Shown here: positions 1 through 11,899 of the stretch, one piece after another
How positions within the stretch are numbered: position 1 is the first letter of the stretch
Layout of the letters: each line of letters begins with the position of its first letter
NCBI GenBank assembly: GCA_036023115.1
Contig: JAYKKT010000089.1
Span: 11,000,001 to 11,064,000 of the forward strand
Origin: Brasenia schreberi
Taxonomy: Eukaryota; Streptophyta; Magnoliopsida; Nymphaeales; Cabombaceae
Direction: 5' to 3'
Length of the DNA: 64,000 nt
Notes under the pieces: generated by a model
Database searches by the model: none
Seen by the model: the letters and a program-made list of their open reading frames with translations, nothing else
Told to the model about the DNA's origin: nothing
Made by a program: the position numbers and the translations under genes

Positions 1-1918
1 GTGAAGTAGTACAAAATAAAATCAAGGCAAACAGGACATGTTACAAATTACATTATGCTAAGAAAACTAGTGAAACTTTAGAGGCTTATAAGAAAGCAAA
101 GAAGGAAGCGAAAAAGGTCGTGAGTGAAGCAAAAGCTAAAATTTGGGAGGACTTATATAAAAAACTCAACTCAAAAGAGGGTGAAAAAGATAATTTTAGG
201 ATAGCTAGGGCTAGAGATAAGAAAACTAAATATCTTAATTATGTTAGATGTATAAAAGACGAGGATGAAAAAATTCTAGTGACAAATGATGATATAAGAA
301 ATATATGGAAAAGCTATTTTTATAATCTTTCTAATGAAAATAAAGATGTTAGTATTAGCTTAGGAGAATTAGCCAAATCAGAAAAGTATATAAACCACAA
401 TTTCTACTGATGTATTCAAAAGAATGAAGTCAAAGAGGCTCTTAAACATATGAAGGGTGGTAAATCGGTAGGACCAGATAATATTCCTATATAAGTTTGA
501 AAAATACTAGGAGAAATAGGAATCACTTGGCTCACAAGACTATTTAATGAAATATGGAAAAACCAAAAGATGCCCGAGGAATAGAGAGCAAGTACACTTA
601 TACCCATATATAAAGAACAAGGGGAGACATTCAAAATTGTGTGAATTATTAAGGTATCAAGTTAATGAGCCATACTATGAAATTATGGGAAAGAATTATC
701 GAACGTAGGTTAAAACAAGTATCAAGTACAATAGAAAACCAATTTGGATTCATACCAGGCAGATCTACTATTGAAGCGATTCACCTTTTGAGACGTCTTA
801 TGAAATATTTTAGAGCAAAAAATAAAGACCTTCACATGATATTTATTAATCTAGGAAAAGCTTATAATAGGGTACCGAAGGAGGTTCTTTGGAGAACTTT
901 GGAAAAAAGAGGTATACCATTGACATTTATTAACCTTATAAGAGACATGTATGATGGTGCAAAAACACGTGTGAGGACTCATGAAGGAACGACAGATTTC
1001 TTTGAAGTTAATATTGGGTTACATAAAGGATCAACTTTAAGTCCATACTTATTTATAATGGTGATTGATGAGTTAACAAAACATATTCAAGATGAAGTAC
1101 CTTGGTGTATGTTATTTGTAGATGACATTGTATTAGTGGAGGAGTCTAAGAAAAAAGTTAATAGAAAATTGGAACTATGGAGAGAAACATTAGAAAGCAA
1201 AGGCCTCCGACTTAGTAGAACAAAGACAGAATATATGAAATGTAAGTTTGATCATTTGGTTACCTCAGAGGACATATAAATTAAAATTGGCACATATTGC
1301 ATCCCACAAAAGAAAAGTTTTAAATACCTAGGGTCAATTTTTCAAAGTGATGGAAGAATTGATGGAGATATTGCGCATAGAATTAATACTGGTTGGTTAA
1401 AATGAAGAGGAGCATCAGGTATTCTTTGTGATAAGAAGATACCATTAAAGTTAAAAGGTAAATATTATAGAGTAGCAATTAGGCCTGCCATGTTTTATGG
1501 TTCTTAGTATTGGGCAATTAATCATCAACATGTACAAAAGATGTCTGTGACAGAAATGAAGATGTTGAGATAGATGAGTTGTCATACAAAAAAAGACTGT
1601 ATACATAATGAGGTTATTAGAAACAAATTAGGAGTGGCACCGATAGAGGATAAAATGAGAGAATATCGTTTAAGATAGTTTGGACATATAGAAAGACGAT
1701 CAAAAGAAGAACCTGTAAGAAGGTTAGAAAAACTAAATTTGGAAAGTATTAAAAGAGGTAGAGGACGACCACAAAAGTGTTGGAAAGAAACAATAAAGAA
1801 TGATCTAGCTTATTGTGAGTTAACTGTTAACATGGTACACGATAGGGATATATGGAAACAAAGAATCCATGTAGCCGACCCCGTCTAGTATGGGAAAAGG
1901 CTTAGTTGTTGTTGTTGC
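1..1918 (+). mobile_element. RTE-like LINE copy A, 3' part, cut by the window edge
   Basis: This is the distal half of a non-LTR retrotransposon: the endonuclease-RT linker, the reverse transcriptase and the C-terminal region. It ends in the family's 3' terminus, 'ggcttag' followed by TTG repeats. The reading frame is broken by several stops (for example near 408, 495 and 1279). The same order of sequence recurs in the other copies in this window. The RT wording ([26 protein letters not shown]) and the short-repeat tail, rather than poly(A), point to the plant RTE clade; that assignment is from memory of the family. The 5' end lies outside the window. Confidence 0.9.
665..1279 (+). pseudogene. 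Reverse transcriptase core of LINE copy A
   Basis: The longest uninterrupted RT stretch in copy A, 204 codons. It carries the fingers motif with NQFGFIPGRST, a palm motif INLGKAYNRVPKEVLW in which the usual first catalytic Asp of 'DLEKAYD' is replaced by Asn, the [13 protein letters not shown] motif, and the catalytic box FVDDIVLV. It has no start of its own and belongs to a longer broken ORF. The Asp loss and flanking stops say it is inactive. Confidence 0.85.
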
Positions 1919-1929
1919 TCTTATGACAA

Positions 1930-2010
1930 ATTGACCGTTAACTCAATGGCAGGGTCCTCTCTCCATTGCCTTTGGTGGGAGTTCAACTCAAGGCGTGCAA
2001 TGACCATTTG
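1930..2010 (+). mobile_element. SINE-like fragment, subfamily 2
   Basis: Directly after LINE A lies an A-box-like 'gttaactcaatggcaggg' followed about 35 bp later by a B-box-like 'gggagttcaactc'. The same arrangement is seen at 17545, 47283 and 63505. A further degenerate B-box-like piece lies near 2092-2110. The copy is decayed and its ends are uncertain. Confidence 0.5.
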
Positions 2011-2384
2011 TATTTCAAAAAGAGAAAGCTTTGAATATTTTTTCAAATCCCTTATCACAAACAGGTCGCTCCCCACTGTTGTAGTAGTAGGTTGGAGAGT
2101 TCGAGTTTCAGAGGATGCAATGCCCTTATACTTAAAAAAAATAAATTCGTGCCAGTTCCAAAACTGGAATTGAAACTTAACTGCCCACATGTCTCTAAGT
2201 GGGCAAAAATCCATAAATTCACCATAAGTTAGGCAGTTAAAGAAAATTCTGATTTTTACTAGAATTTCATCATAAAAATTGTAAATATCGTATTGGATAT
2301 ACAACGATATAAGGGCCAAATTATGATTATGAAATTAGTATTAGGAGCATAGACTTTGGATATAGTTTGTGCATGTACACTAGT

Positions 2385-4730
2385 ATACATAAGGCATTTT
2401 GGAAGGAGTTACATAAGGTAATTCAAAAAAATTTATAAAGAGATACTTTATTTGATAGGAGACTTGAATGGACATGTTGGTAAAGAGGCATTGGGATATC
2501 AAGGTGTTCATTGAAACTATGGTTTTGAGATTTAAATGAGAAAGATAGAAAGATTTAAACTTTCTTATGTCATATGATCTCTTTATAGCTAATAGTATTT
2601 TCAAAAAATGAGATAAACATTTAATTACTTATAAGAGTGACTTGTTACAAGCACAAATTGATTATTTTGTTTGTAGAAAAAATATAGATCAAAAAATAAA
2701 TTCTAGGAAAAAGATTCACTATCCAACATCAATTGTTAGTTATTATTTTTCTCATAAAAAAGTAGACACACAAGAAAAAAGTGTATAGAGTTATTCATAC
2801 TAGATGGTAGAACCTCAAAAGTGAGAAAGAAGTTATATTTAAATAGATTTTTTTTAACAAGATTCTTTGAATTACATAGGTACACCTTTTAATATGTAAA
2901 ATAATACGACTATGCATATTAGAAAAGTAACAAAAGATATATTATATGAATCTAAGGTAAGCATACCGATACAAAGGAAAGATTAGTGGTGAAGTGAAAT
3001 GGTGAAAGATATAACAAAGAGGGCATGCTATAAATTGCATTATACCAAGAATACAAGGGAAACCTTAGAGACTTATAAGAAAGCAAAGAAAAATGCAAAA
3101 ACAACCTTGGAATGATTTATATAAAAAACTTAACTCAAAAGAAGGTGAAACCGATATTTTTAAGATAACTAAAGATCTTACTTTTGTTATATGCCTCAAA
3201 GATGATGATGAAAAGATTGTAGTGGCAAATGATGAAAAATAGATGAAAATTTTATTTTTATGAGCTTTTTAATGAAAATACAAATGTTAGTACTAGTTTC
3301 AGAGAGTTAATCAAGTCAGAATCATAATTTTTACTAAAATATTTAAAAGAATGAAGTAAAAAATGCTCTTAAACATACGAAGATTGACAAATCTTTAGGA
3401 CCAAACAATATTCATATAGAAGTATGAAAAATCGTAGGAGAAATGATAATCACTTGATTCATAAAACTATTTAATAAAATATTAAGATTCCAAAAGATGC
3501 ATAAAGAATGGAGAGAGAATACACTTATACATCTATATAAGAACAACAAATACATCTAGAATTGTGAGAATTATCATGTACCAAATTAATGAGTCATACT
3601 ATGAAATTATGAGAAAGAATTATTGAATGTAGGTTAAGATGAGTATCTAGCACAATAAAGAATCAATTTGTATTCATGCTAAGCAAATATACTATTGAAG
3701 CAACTCACCTACTGAGAGATCTTATAAAAAAAATTAAAGTAAAAAAAGAATATTCATATGATAACCATTGATCTAGAAAAAGCTTATGATAGAGTGTCAA
3801 GAAATATTCTTTGGAAAACCTTGAAAAGAGAGGTACCCTATTGATATATACAAATCTTATAAGAGATATGTATGTTGGTTTAAAAACATGTATGAGGATT
3901 CACGAAGGAATGACAATTTGAAGTTAATATTGGGTTACATCATGAATTCATTTTAAGTTCATATTTATTTATATTGGTTCTTCATGAGTTAACGAAACAT
4001 ATTTAAAATGAAGTCTAAGAAAAAAGTTAATAAGAAATTGAAACTATGAAGGAAAATATTAAAAGTAAAGGCTTTCGATTTAGTAGAATAAAGACAAAAT
4101 GTATAGAATGTAAGTTTAATCATTTAGTTACTTCAAATGGTATAAAAATTAGGATTGACACAGTCCCTCATAAAGAAAGTTTTAAATATTTAGAATCATT
4201 TTTTCAGAGTGAAAAAAATTGATGGAAATGTTGTGCATAGAATTAATGGAAGTTGATTAAAATGGAGATGAGCATAAGATATTTTATGTGACAAGAAAAT
4301 ACTGTTAAAATTGAAAGGTAAATATTATAAAACAACAATTAGACCTATTATGTTTTATGATTTTGAGTATTAGGCAGTTAATCATCAACATATACAAAAG
4401 ATGTTTGTGATAGAAATAAAGATGTTTAGATGGATGAATGGTCATAACAAGAAACCTTCTTCCCCGGATGCGTATTAGATGATACTCCGCAAAGGTATAA
4501 CCTTCTCTCCAGCCCCTACTATCAGCTCTTTGGCTGATTCTGCTTTTGTACTGCATACATTCAATAAGAAGATATGAAAACTAGATTGTAAAAATGTTAA
4601 AGAGAAAGACTAAAAGTGTAGAAAAAATAATAAAGAATGATCTAATTCATGTTGAGTTAACTGTTAGCATGCTATGTGGAAACAAAGAATCCATGTAACC
4701 AACTCTGTCCAAAATGAGAAAAGGCTTGTT
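2385..4730 (+). mobile_element. Heavily decayed RTE-like LINE copy B
   Basis: Collinear with copies C and D but with many stops and indels. It begins in the endonuclease region, where 'gacttgaatggacatgttgg' would encode the GDLNGHVG motif. It runs through the RT region near 3600-4000, with motifs corresponding to LEKAYDRV, and ends near 4728 in a damaged 'aaaggcttgttatg' without a clear TTG tail. No coding capacity remains. It is the oldest-looking copy in the window. Confidence 0.8.
4450..4562. other. Non-LINE segment inside LINE copy B
   Basis: About 110 bp, more GC-rich than its surroundings, with no match to the corresponding part of copies A, C, D or E. It replaces the LINE sequence between the C-terminal 'MSGHTRKD' region and the segment before 'KLNLESIK'. 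On the minus strand it is open (YTFAEYHLIRIRGRRF). I do not recognise the source, and no target-site duplication is evident. Confidence 0.4.
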
Positions 4731-4739
4731 ATGTCTTAT

Positions 4740-5960
4740 GCTACATCTTCCTCAGATCCTCAAGGAGGCAGCATGCATCAGCTCAAAACCTCCCAAACAT
4801 AATGTTTCCTCAACAGTACCCTCACCCATTTCTGGCTGTTTGCTTTTGAAGTTTTCGAAATGTCTCTAAAGCAGGATTGAGATACATGCATAATGTGGCA
4901 AAATGAAATTCCGTGGACCGAGCCATCGTCTCCAACCCGTAGGAACTCCGAGAGCACTGCAACGATACCTTGGGTCATCTCTGTCCATAATTTGGCCCAT
5001 ATTTTCAGCACAAGCAAACACCCCCTTAGCGTGAGAGAAGGCTTGATTTTGGTTTGGCAATTTTATAATCACAATCTTATAATTGCAGTTTCAGATTCCT
5101 TTTACTAGCAATATCATCATCTTGAGAGTCATGGTTATGTGCTCTCTGACGGATTACCTCTTCTTTTACTGATTTCTTAGGATCTCGTCTTCATTGTACT
5201 GCAACTATACCAGGCTGGGATCCCAACTGTTGCTTCTGCTATTATTTCAGAGTTGATTTACTTCAAGGACGAGGCCTTTGGTTCAAGTCCAGAATGGCAC
5301 ACCTGCTCGGGGAAAGGGATTCAAACCCTTGACCTGTGGTTTTGGAGACCATCGTTCTACTGTTGAAACTATTCTTCCAACAAATATTGGCGAGCCGCTT
5401 AGCAAAGTCAAGAGGGCAGGATGAAGATGAACTGGCCATGCAGTGCCAAACTAGCCTATGCTATGATCCCAGACACAGCAACTGCTTCTTGCATCTTGTA
5501 TTCAAAAGATGGACTGATGTGGAATGATGATCTACCAATGCTTTTGGACTCTTTATACTTCTCCTGACGACCCATCAATACCTTACGATGAAACGACACT
5601 GCAGAGACTGTTTTCTCGCTCGGAGCGGGGAAAATGCAGAGGCTTCCCATCTTCACAACAGACTGCATCTGCATATATGGCTCTGACTAATTCAGGGAAT
5701 TATTCGGTAAGCAGTAAATAGATTACTGATCCGCAGACTCGGCTTTGATTCTAAAATCATTCTGTTTACTAGACATGTAAAAGGAGTCTTTGTGGCAGTG
5801 TTTCAAAGAATCCGACAGGCTTGCTGCCCATAATTTGATGAATCTCCTTCCTGATCGATCGAGAGCATTGTGTTTTTACAACAGATCTTAAGTGCACCCA
5901 AAGCAAATATTCTGTTTAAATGGGAACCATCTTTCGTTCAATCATCACTGTTGCCTACTG
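4740..5960. other. Unassigned stretch between LINE B and the acidic-protein gene
   Basis: Less AT-rich than the flanking LINE. It holds only short open frames on both strands, for example 4778-5017 minus and 5524-5721 plus, none with a domain I recognise. Part of it may be old coding sequence: minus-strand stretches such as KKSVKEEVIRQRA read like protein, but stops interrupt them. Apart from the tRNA-like segment at 5307-5379 I can support no feature here. Confidence 0.4.
5307..5379 (-). other. Degenerate tRNA-Trp(CCA)-like sequence
   Basis: On the minus strand these 73 nt fold partly like a tRNA. The A-box-like 'tagtttcaacagtaga' is followed by a 4-bp anticodon stem (tggt/acca) around a loop with anticodon CCA, then a perfect 5-bp T stem (aaggg/ccctt) around tttgaat. 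Only 4 of 7 acceptor-stem pairs form. The wording resembles bacterial or organellar tRNA-Trp more than the plant nuclear type, as far as I recall them. It is probably a pseudogene or the head of an old SINE, not a working tRNA gene. Confidence 0.4.
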
Positions 5961-6059
5961 AGTTGATCATCCGAATAAGTTCCAGAAAATGAAACAGACG
6001 ATCGAATGAACACAAACGAGAAAGAGAGAGACTCACTCATCAATCCTTACTGCCATTAC

Positions 6060-6352
6060 AGGTAAGAAAATAGAGTATACATTATGAAGAAGACAATCCG
6101 GAGGTGGCAAAACAGCCAACTGAATGAAAATGAAGCAAATCTTTCATTCTTTCAAGGAATGAAAAAAATACCACACTGACAAGTACATTATCAAACTCCT
6201 ACCCAAATGAATGGAAAACCCCAAAACACACTCGACTACCAAAAATTCCTAAAGTTCACACTCATGCGGATTTCTTCATAACGAAGAAACCTTCATACTG
6301 TATAATAAAACAACAAAATCCAATAAAAACACCAACACTAACAGCTCAAACT
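6060..6352 (-). other. Likely 3' untranslated region of the acidic-protein gene
   Basis: AT-rich sequence directly after the stop codon of the gene at 6353, without open frames. The minus strand contains several AATAAA-like stretches. The transcript end was not located. Confidence 0.4.
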
Positions 6353-9300
6353 TCAGTCTGAATAACTTGAGCTCGAGCTTGAACTGGAGCTAGATGAACG
6401 CTTATGCTTTGATTTCTTGTCCTTTGCCTTTTTTGTCACAGAATTTGAATCATCTAGCTCATTGTTTTCTTCTTCTTGCTTTAGTTCAGAACCATGGTGG
6501 TTCTCTTCCTTGGTATCCCCACAAGACTCCCTCTCCTCGAATGAACCCACCTTGACAATGGCCTGAGCGACATCAGTTTCAACTGATTCGTGTTCAGCTT
6601 TTTCAGCCTCAAATTCTTTTTTCTCCTGGTTTTCACGAGCTTCCACCACTCCATGATTATGAATTTGGGAATCTCCCCCAGAAAATTGCTTCAACACTAA
6701 ATGGATGTCATCAAGAGATCTCGCTTCAACTACTGCCAATTCCGACTGATCATGTCTTCTTGCTTCCATATTGTCGTATGCAGATACACCTTCATACTTC
6801 ATAACATTTTTTTCACGTCCAATCAACTGTCGGTCACCTGATTTGCTAGATTCTCCGTCACAGAAGTGCTTCAGTGCAAGACTGATGTCTTCGACTGACT
6901 GAGCATCAACAACTGCCATATGTATCAATGAATCTGTTCGGGCATCCTCTCTTGAATCGTCACCAACATGCGCTTGCAATTGCTTTTCCGTGCTGTGCAC
7001 CAGCGGCGTCTCTTCTACGACCCTGAAATCACCAATTGCATCCAATTCACACAGTAGGTCTTCATCAAGATCTTGGATGCATTCGACCTCCTCTTCTTTC
7101 ATCACCCACACGTCATGGTCAGCCCCGACATACTCCTTAGAAGTTCCTGTATCATTTGATAGATTCCTCTCATCATTTCCAGATAAATAATCTGGCAACA
7201 TGGTTCCTGAAACTCTTGATGTTTGAATATAATCTTCATCTACTATTTCCTGTTCAGCTACTACAGAGGTCACGTGATTTTGACACCGTGATTCAGCAGG
7301 AGACTCACCTTGTGCTATCTCAGAAATGCCATCATCCAGGGTTGATGGAGTAGCCTCCGAACAACCGGCCTGCAAATCAAATATCATTTATTCATTCTAC
7401 AACAGAAATAGAAACCGATAACATATTTAAGAAACTGACCTCAGACGACACATGATCGCTAATGGAGGATAGATGAGGAGCCGATTCGTCAGATTGATCA
7501 AGACCACCATCTATCCTGACCTCAGCATCACTTGGTCGAGGACCAACATGAACGGAAACTTCATAGTTGATCGGTGACCTGGGAGACGATTCACCACCAT
7601 CGATGACCTCCGTTTGGAATGTACGAATATCATCGCCGTGCTGTCTTGCATCATTGACAATGAGATGGTCATCCCTTAGCAAGTGGCTTACGAGCTCAGA
7701 TGAATCAGCAACATGCACAAACTCCGTTCCAGCATTTTCTAGTACAACGGAAGCTGGTTCTACTTGAATTGTCCGAATGTTTTGACCTGAGCTAGCTGGC
7801 ATGACAAGAACTTCTTTCAGCTCTACTGTCTCTTCCCCATGATGAGACTGACTACTTCCAGAGGATGGGTTTTCATCATCTCTAGCTGATAGATCAGCAC
7901 TATATGGCATAAGATCTTCTGTAACCAAAACTTTCACACTAGGTGCATCCACGGCTTTGCCTTCACCATCGGCACTCCCTTCTCCGTACTCGTGGATGAT
8001 GCTCTTATCAACCATCATTCCAGGAGCACGCAATTCTGACGTCTCCGCAGAAGCATTATCCGCTGTTAAAGGAAACTCAAGATCGCCTTTCTCCACAAGG
8101 AGGCCAGCTTCAGACATTGATGAGAAACCAGAACGAAACTTTTCAAATGCAGATGGACTGGAATCAAAAACTGGCTCTCCTATCCGGCTCTCATCTGAAT
8201 CCAGCTTCAGGATGTCAGGTTCCTTCGGTTCTGAATGTGTGATTTCAGAAGCAGTCAATAGAGATTGTCCTGTACCAGTGCTGGCATTGAATTTTGTTTC
8301 TTCTACCTCTGATGAGGTAGAGGAACTTGAATCATCAAATTTTTTTTCAACAATATCTGATCCTACATGCCTTTTACTTGGAGACTCACCAAGAGGAAAC
8401 ACAACCACCTCAGGTGAACCCTCAGTGGCATACTCCATGTTAAGGTTCATATGCACCCCCATAGATGGCATACATGATTCCTTAGTTGGATGTTCGCCTG
8501 AACCACCATCCAAACCAGAAACATGTGAGGTAGATCCTATATGGTGGTCAAAAGTCTCAAGTTCCGGAATGTGTTCATCGGTTAATTCAGAAGAAATTGA
8601 TTTGGTAACATGAACAAGTTCTACCTCACAATTGATCTGTGCATCCCTGACTTCTGCATTCTGTGCCTCATCTGAAGACTCGCTGTCGGTCTCTGCATAT
8701 GATGGTTCACTGTCAGCTGGTTCAACAGAAGCAGAAGCTTCTGCATAAATACTTCCAGATTCATTAATTGCACCGAGTATTTCACGACCTTCTTGTTCCT
8801 CGACGGAAGAAACTAACCCACTCTGCTGTGAGGAGCTTATGTGTGAATCTGCGGTTCCTTTCTTAACATTGGAGGAGATCCCTTCCCTGAATCGATCATT
8901 GTCCATATCGGCTTTCTGGATGTTTTCCTCAACTGCTTTAGGAAAATGACCATGAAAAGAACTCATCAAGGAAGTAGACTCATCATTACTTGTTTGCGGC
9001 TTCAGGAGTTCCACATTATTCAAATGAACAGAGGAAATAACATCAGAACCGGTGACAGCGTTTATAGCTGCCATGTTATAAACAGAAATCATGTCGACAT
9101 CACGCTTCTCGTGATCAACACCTTCAAAATGTGGTCTACCCAGCAGATCAATTTCATCATTATACAGTCCCTTATGATGAACGGTCATGAACTCTCCATG
9201 GCTGGAGGCTTCCCCCACAAGCAGATTATCCATACCAGCATGATCGCATAGCAGATCAAAAGGGTTCCGCCTTGTTGACAAATTTGAGGGAGCCCTAGCT

Positions 9301-10916
9301 GACGAAGGAACCGATAATTCTGTAATTTCTTCTTCTGCATCACAGGGCAGATCAAAAGGGTTCCTTTTGATAGGGAGTGTAGCAGAACGAAATAGAAAGG
9401 GCGAGGCGTGAAGAGGAACTGATTCCAGGACGGCATTGAACGAAGAATCATCATCCGACAGTGAAATTCTGTCATCTGATTGCAGATCTATAAGATCCTT
9501 TAACTCCATCTTTTGGTTTCTCCTAGCACGACGTTTCGCCATAAGATCCTCCAGTCGTTGATTTCTTTCCAGTTCAGAACTGCCAAGATCCATGACGTTC
9601 TTTGTGTCATCTTCAGTCCATGTGACCCCTTTCATTTCCTTGTGTCCTTCATGTTCTCCTTCGCGAACCTTAGCACCTTCTTTCCCCACTTCAACGCTAT
9701 CATCGTCATAGTCATCATCACCGTCATCATCATCATCATCATCCTCACCAGAGTAATGGTTTTCTGATTCCTCGGATTTTCCATCAGATGGTTCAACTGA
9801 AGTAGGTTGAGGAGTTTCTGAATCCAAAAGAGGATTAAGCTCATCAAGTAAGGGAATTATATCTGCCATAGAGGCATCAGAAGAAGAACTCTCTGCATGC
9901 TCCGAGCTCGAGTGAGAGAACTGATCATCATGATTGATTCTAGACAACTGATCAATCCGCAACCAAGACGACCCGAAAGTCGAAGAAAAGGAATCCTCGA
10001 CGTGGGCATCAGGAATTTTCTCCTGATCCACGAACTCCTCATCTGTATGTTTACTCTCCTCGGCACCCTCTTCTTCGATCTTCTTCTCATCTTTAACCTT
10101 CTCCACATCATGCATGGCAAACCGAACAGTTCTCCTACTGTTAGAACGGCAATAAAACTTGCTCTTGCTTCCTGAATCCTCGTTTTCACCAAATTTTAAG
10201 GCTTCTAAAGTTTTGTTCATACGAATTTCTCTATCCAAATGAGGTCTAGCCAACTGCATTTCTTCCTTTGTACTCGTATCTCGGGGTGTAAATGATAACT
10301 CTGCCTCATATGTATCGTCTCTCGGCATAATCTTCACATCTTCCTGGCTTTCTACACTGAACACAAGGGTGCTCCTTGTCTCCTTCTCTTCTCCTTCTTC
10401 TTGCTCCCCTCCCTCTTGCTCTTCCTCATCTTGCTCATCTTCACTGGATGGCGAATCTGTCCCATCAATGATCTTTCCTCTATCATCACCCAAACTTCTA
10501 CCTTTGATATCTTCTTCTTCTATCGTTTCAGTTGCATGCCTCTCCATCGTGAGTAAGGGAATTCGGGTTTCAGAATTCCCATCGTTCTCAATGACAACAT
10601 GATCAGAACCACCAACCACCTTAAGAGAAGAGATTTCTTGGGCCGTCTCTTCTCTCTCTTCAATGATCTCAGGTATATGGGGTTGCCCAAAACTTAAAAG
10701 GGTTCCCAAAAGAACCGCGGTGCAGACGATCACCGGCGAATTAGAAATCAGGAAGAAGAACAAGACTGGTAGAAAAGCATACAACAACACAAAGAAAACT
10801 ACGATCCCCACAATAAAAGGGTACTCACGAACAGATCTACAACAGGCTTTACCGAAGCAGATCAAACCTTTTTTGATGTGGGAAGCGAACTTGTTGCGAT
10901 CAACACCCATCTTCAT
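6353..10916 (-). CDS. Large acidic membrane-anchored plant protein of unknown function
   Basis: There are two exons, 10916-7440 and 7369-6353, with a 70-bp GT-AG intron in phase 0 at 7439-7370. The protein is 1,497 residues. The N-terminus is basic (MKMGVDRNKFASHIKKG) and followed by two hydrophobic segments at about residues 34-56 and 60-77. Everything after that is hydrophilic, Ser/Glu/Asp-rich and probably disordered. It includes an Asp run (a GAT/ATC repeat in DNA near 9720-9747), two copies of RNPFDL, and a basic-then-Ser tail, KKAKDKKSKHKR plus a Ser run ending YSD. The layout matches plant proteins annotated loosely as 'cardiomyopathy-associated' or dentin-sialophosphoprotein-like (as I recall, the Arabidopsis At5g17910/At1g07330 group). 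Their function is not established. The start is the first ATG after the leader; a second in-frame ATG lies two codons on. Confidence 0.85.
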
Positions 10917-11340
10917 TTTCCAGATGTTAATCTCCCACGATCAATCATCAACCAGAAAAAGACTAACAAAAAGGCTAATCTAAGAATTCATGTACAGACT
11001 TAAGTATATAGGAAATCAGATACACCCAATAGGCCTCCCCTAGAAAATCGTAATATAAAGAGAGAAAAACAGACAGACGAACCAGAACCAAGGAGCGCAA
11101 GAATGAGAAGAGGAAGAATTCGGGCCCAAAAGAACAGCCTGTTCTCTTGATGGGTATATCTGAAAATCGCAGGTTCGATGATAATAATAGCGAATTGGGA
11201 GAAGAGAACGGATTACTTGGATTGAAAGGAGATTGTTTTCGGTTTTGAAGAGGTGAACTCGGGTGTATTGCTTTGTTGGTGTATCTCTCTCTCTCTCTCA
11301 ATGATCTTTTCTTTCCCCTTTATTTCTTGATGATCGTGTT
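10917..11340 (-). promoter_or_regulatory. Leader and core promoter region of the acidic-protein gene
   Basis: Reading the minus strand, an 'aaataaa' stretch at about 11320 is followed by a GA run (11286-11301), then a pyrimidine-rich leader down to the ATG. A 3' splice-like 'ttttgttag' about 50 bp before the ATG suggests a possible leader intron. The transcription start is inferred from the GA/CT run typical of plant core promoters and was not proven. Confidence 0.35.
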
Positions 11341-11600
11341 TGGACGGCGAATACAATTATAGGGGAAAGTAGGAAATCGAGGATTCTTGTTGTCAAACAC
11401 AAGAAAGCACGGATCCTCTTGTGTAGGGGCCAGCCATGATCGCTACCCTGTGTTTCTGCTTCCTTTCGTGGGCCTCAATTCATCATCCCCCGATTCCTTT
11501 TCCGTTTAAACGGGACCATTCTCAGTCGCCTTGGTTTTCCCCGATTTTCCTTTTTACCCTTGTTCTACGAAGGCAATGACGATCATATCCTTAACCAACA

Positions 11601-11838
11601 GGGATAGCAACGGGCCGGGTCGGGGACAGGTGTACCTTCCTATACCCGCCGTATAAGTCGAACTTCAATTTTGTGCCAACAGGGATAGCAACGGGCCGGG
11701 TAGGGGACAGGTGTACCTTCCTATACCCGCCCTATAAGTCGAACTTCAATTTTGTGCCAACAGGGATAGCAACGGGCCGGGTCGGGGGCGAGTGTACCTT
11801 CCTATACCCGCCGTATAGCCGAACTTCAACTCTGTGCC
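11601..11838. repeat. 81-bp tandem repeat, about three copies
   Basis: Units start at 11601, 11682 and 11763, exactly 81 bp apart and nearly identical; the third copy diverges at its end. The unit is GC-rich (gggatagcaacgggccggg, then 'cctatacccgcc') within an AT-rich setting. 81 is a multiple of three, so one plus frame stays open through the array, but there is no sign that it is coding. A related 'tacccgcc...tacccggtc' piece occurs at 12535-12560. Confidence 0.85.
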
Positions 11839-11899
11839 TAGAACCGTCCTGTTTTGGTCTTTACCTCCACGCCGCTAACAGGGTGAGCATGGGGCGCCC

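Noticed and set aside
5307..5379. A functional tRNA-Trp gene
   Set aside because: Only 4 of 7 acceptor pairs form and the sequence is unlike the nuclear gene I recall, so it is listed as tRNA-like only.
7957..8613. 218-codon plus-strand open frame
   Set aside because: It is the complement of the acidic-protein gene, whose Ser/Glu-rich codons leave the opposite strand open.
10975..11301. A 108-codon minus-strand protein upstream of the acidic-protein gene
   Set aside because: It overlaps the leader and GA run. Low-complexity Ser/Phe content suggests untranslated leader.
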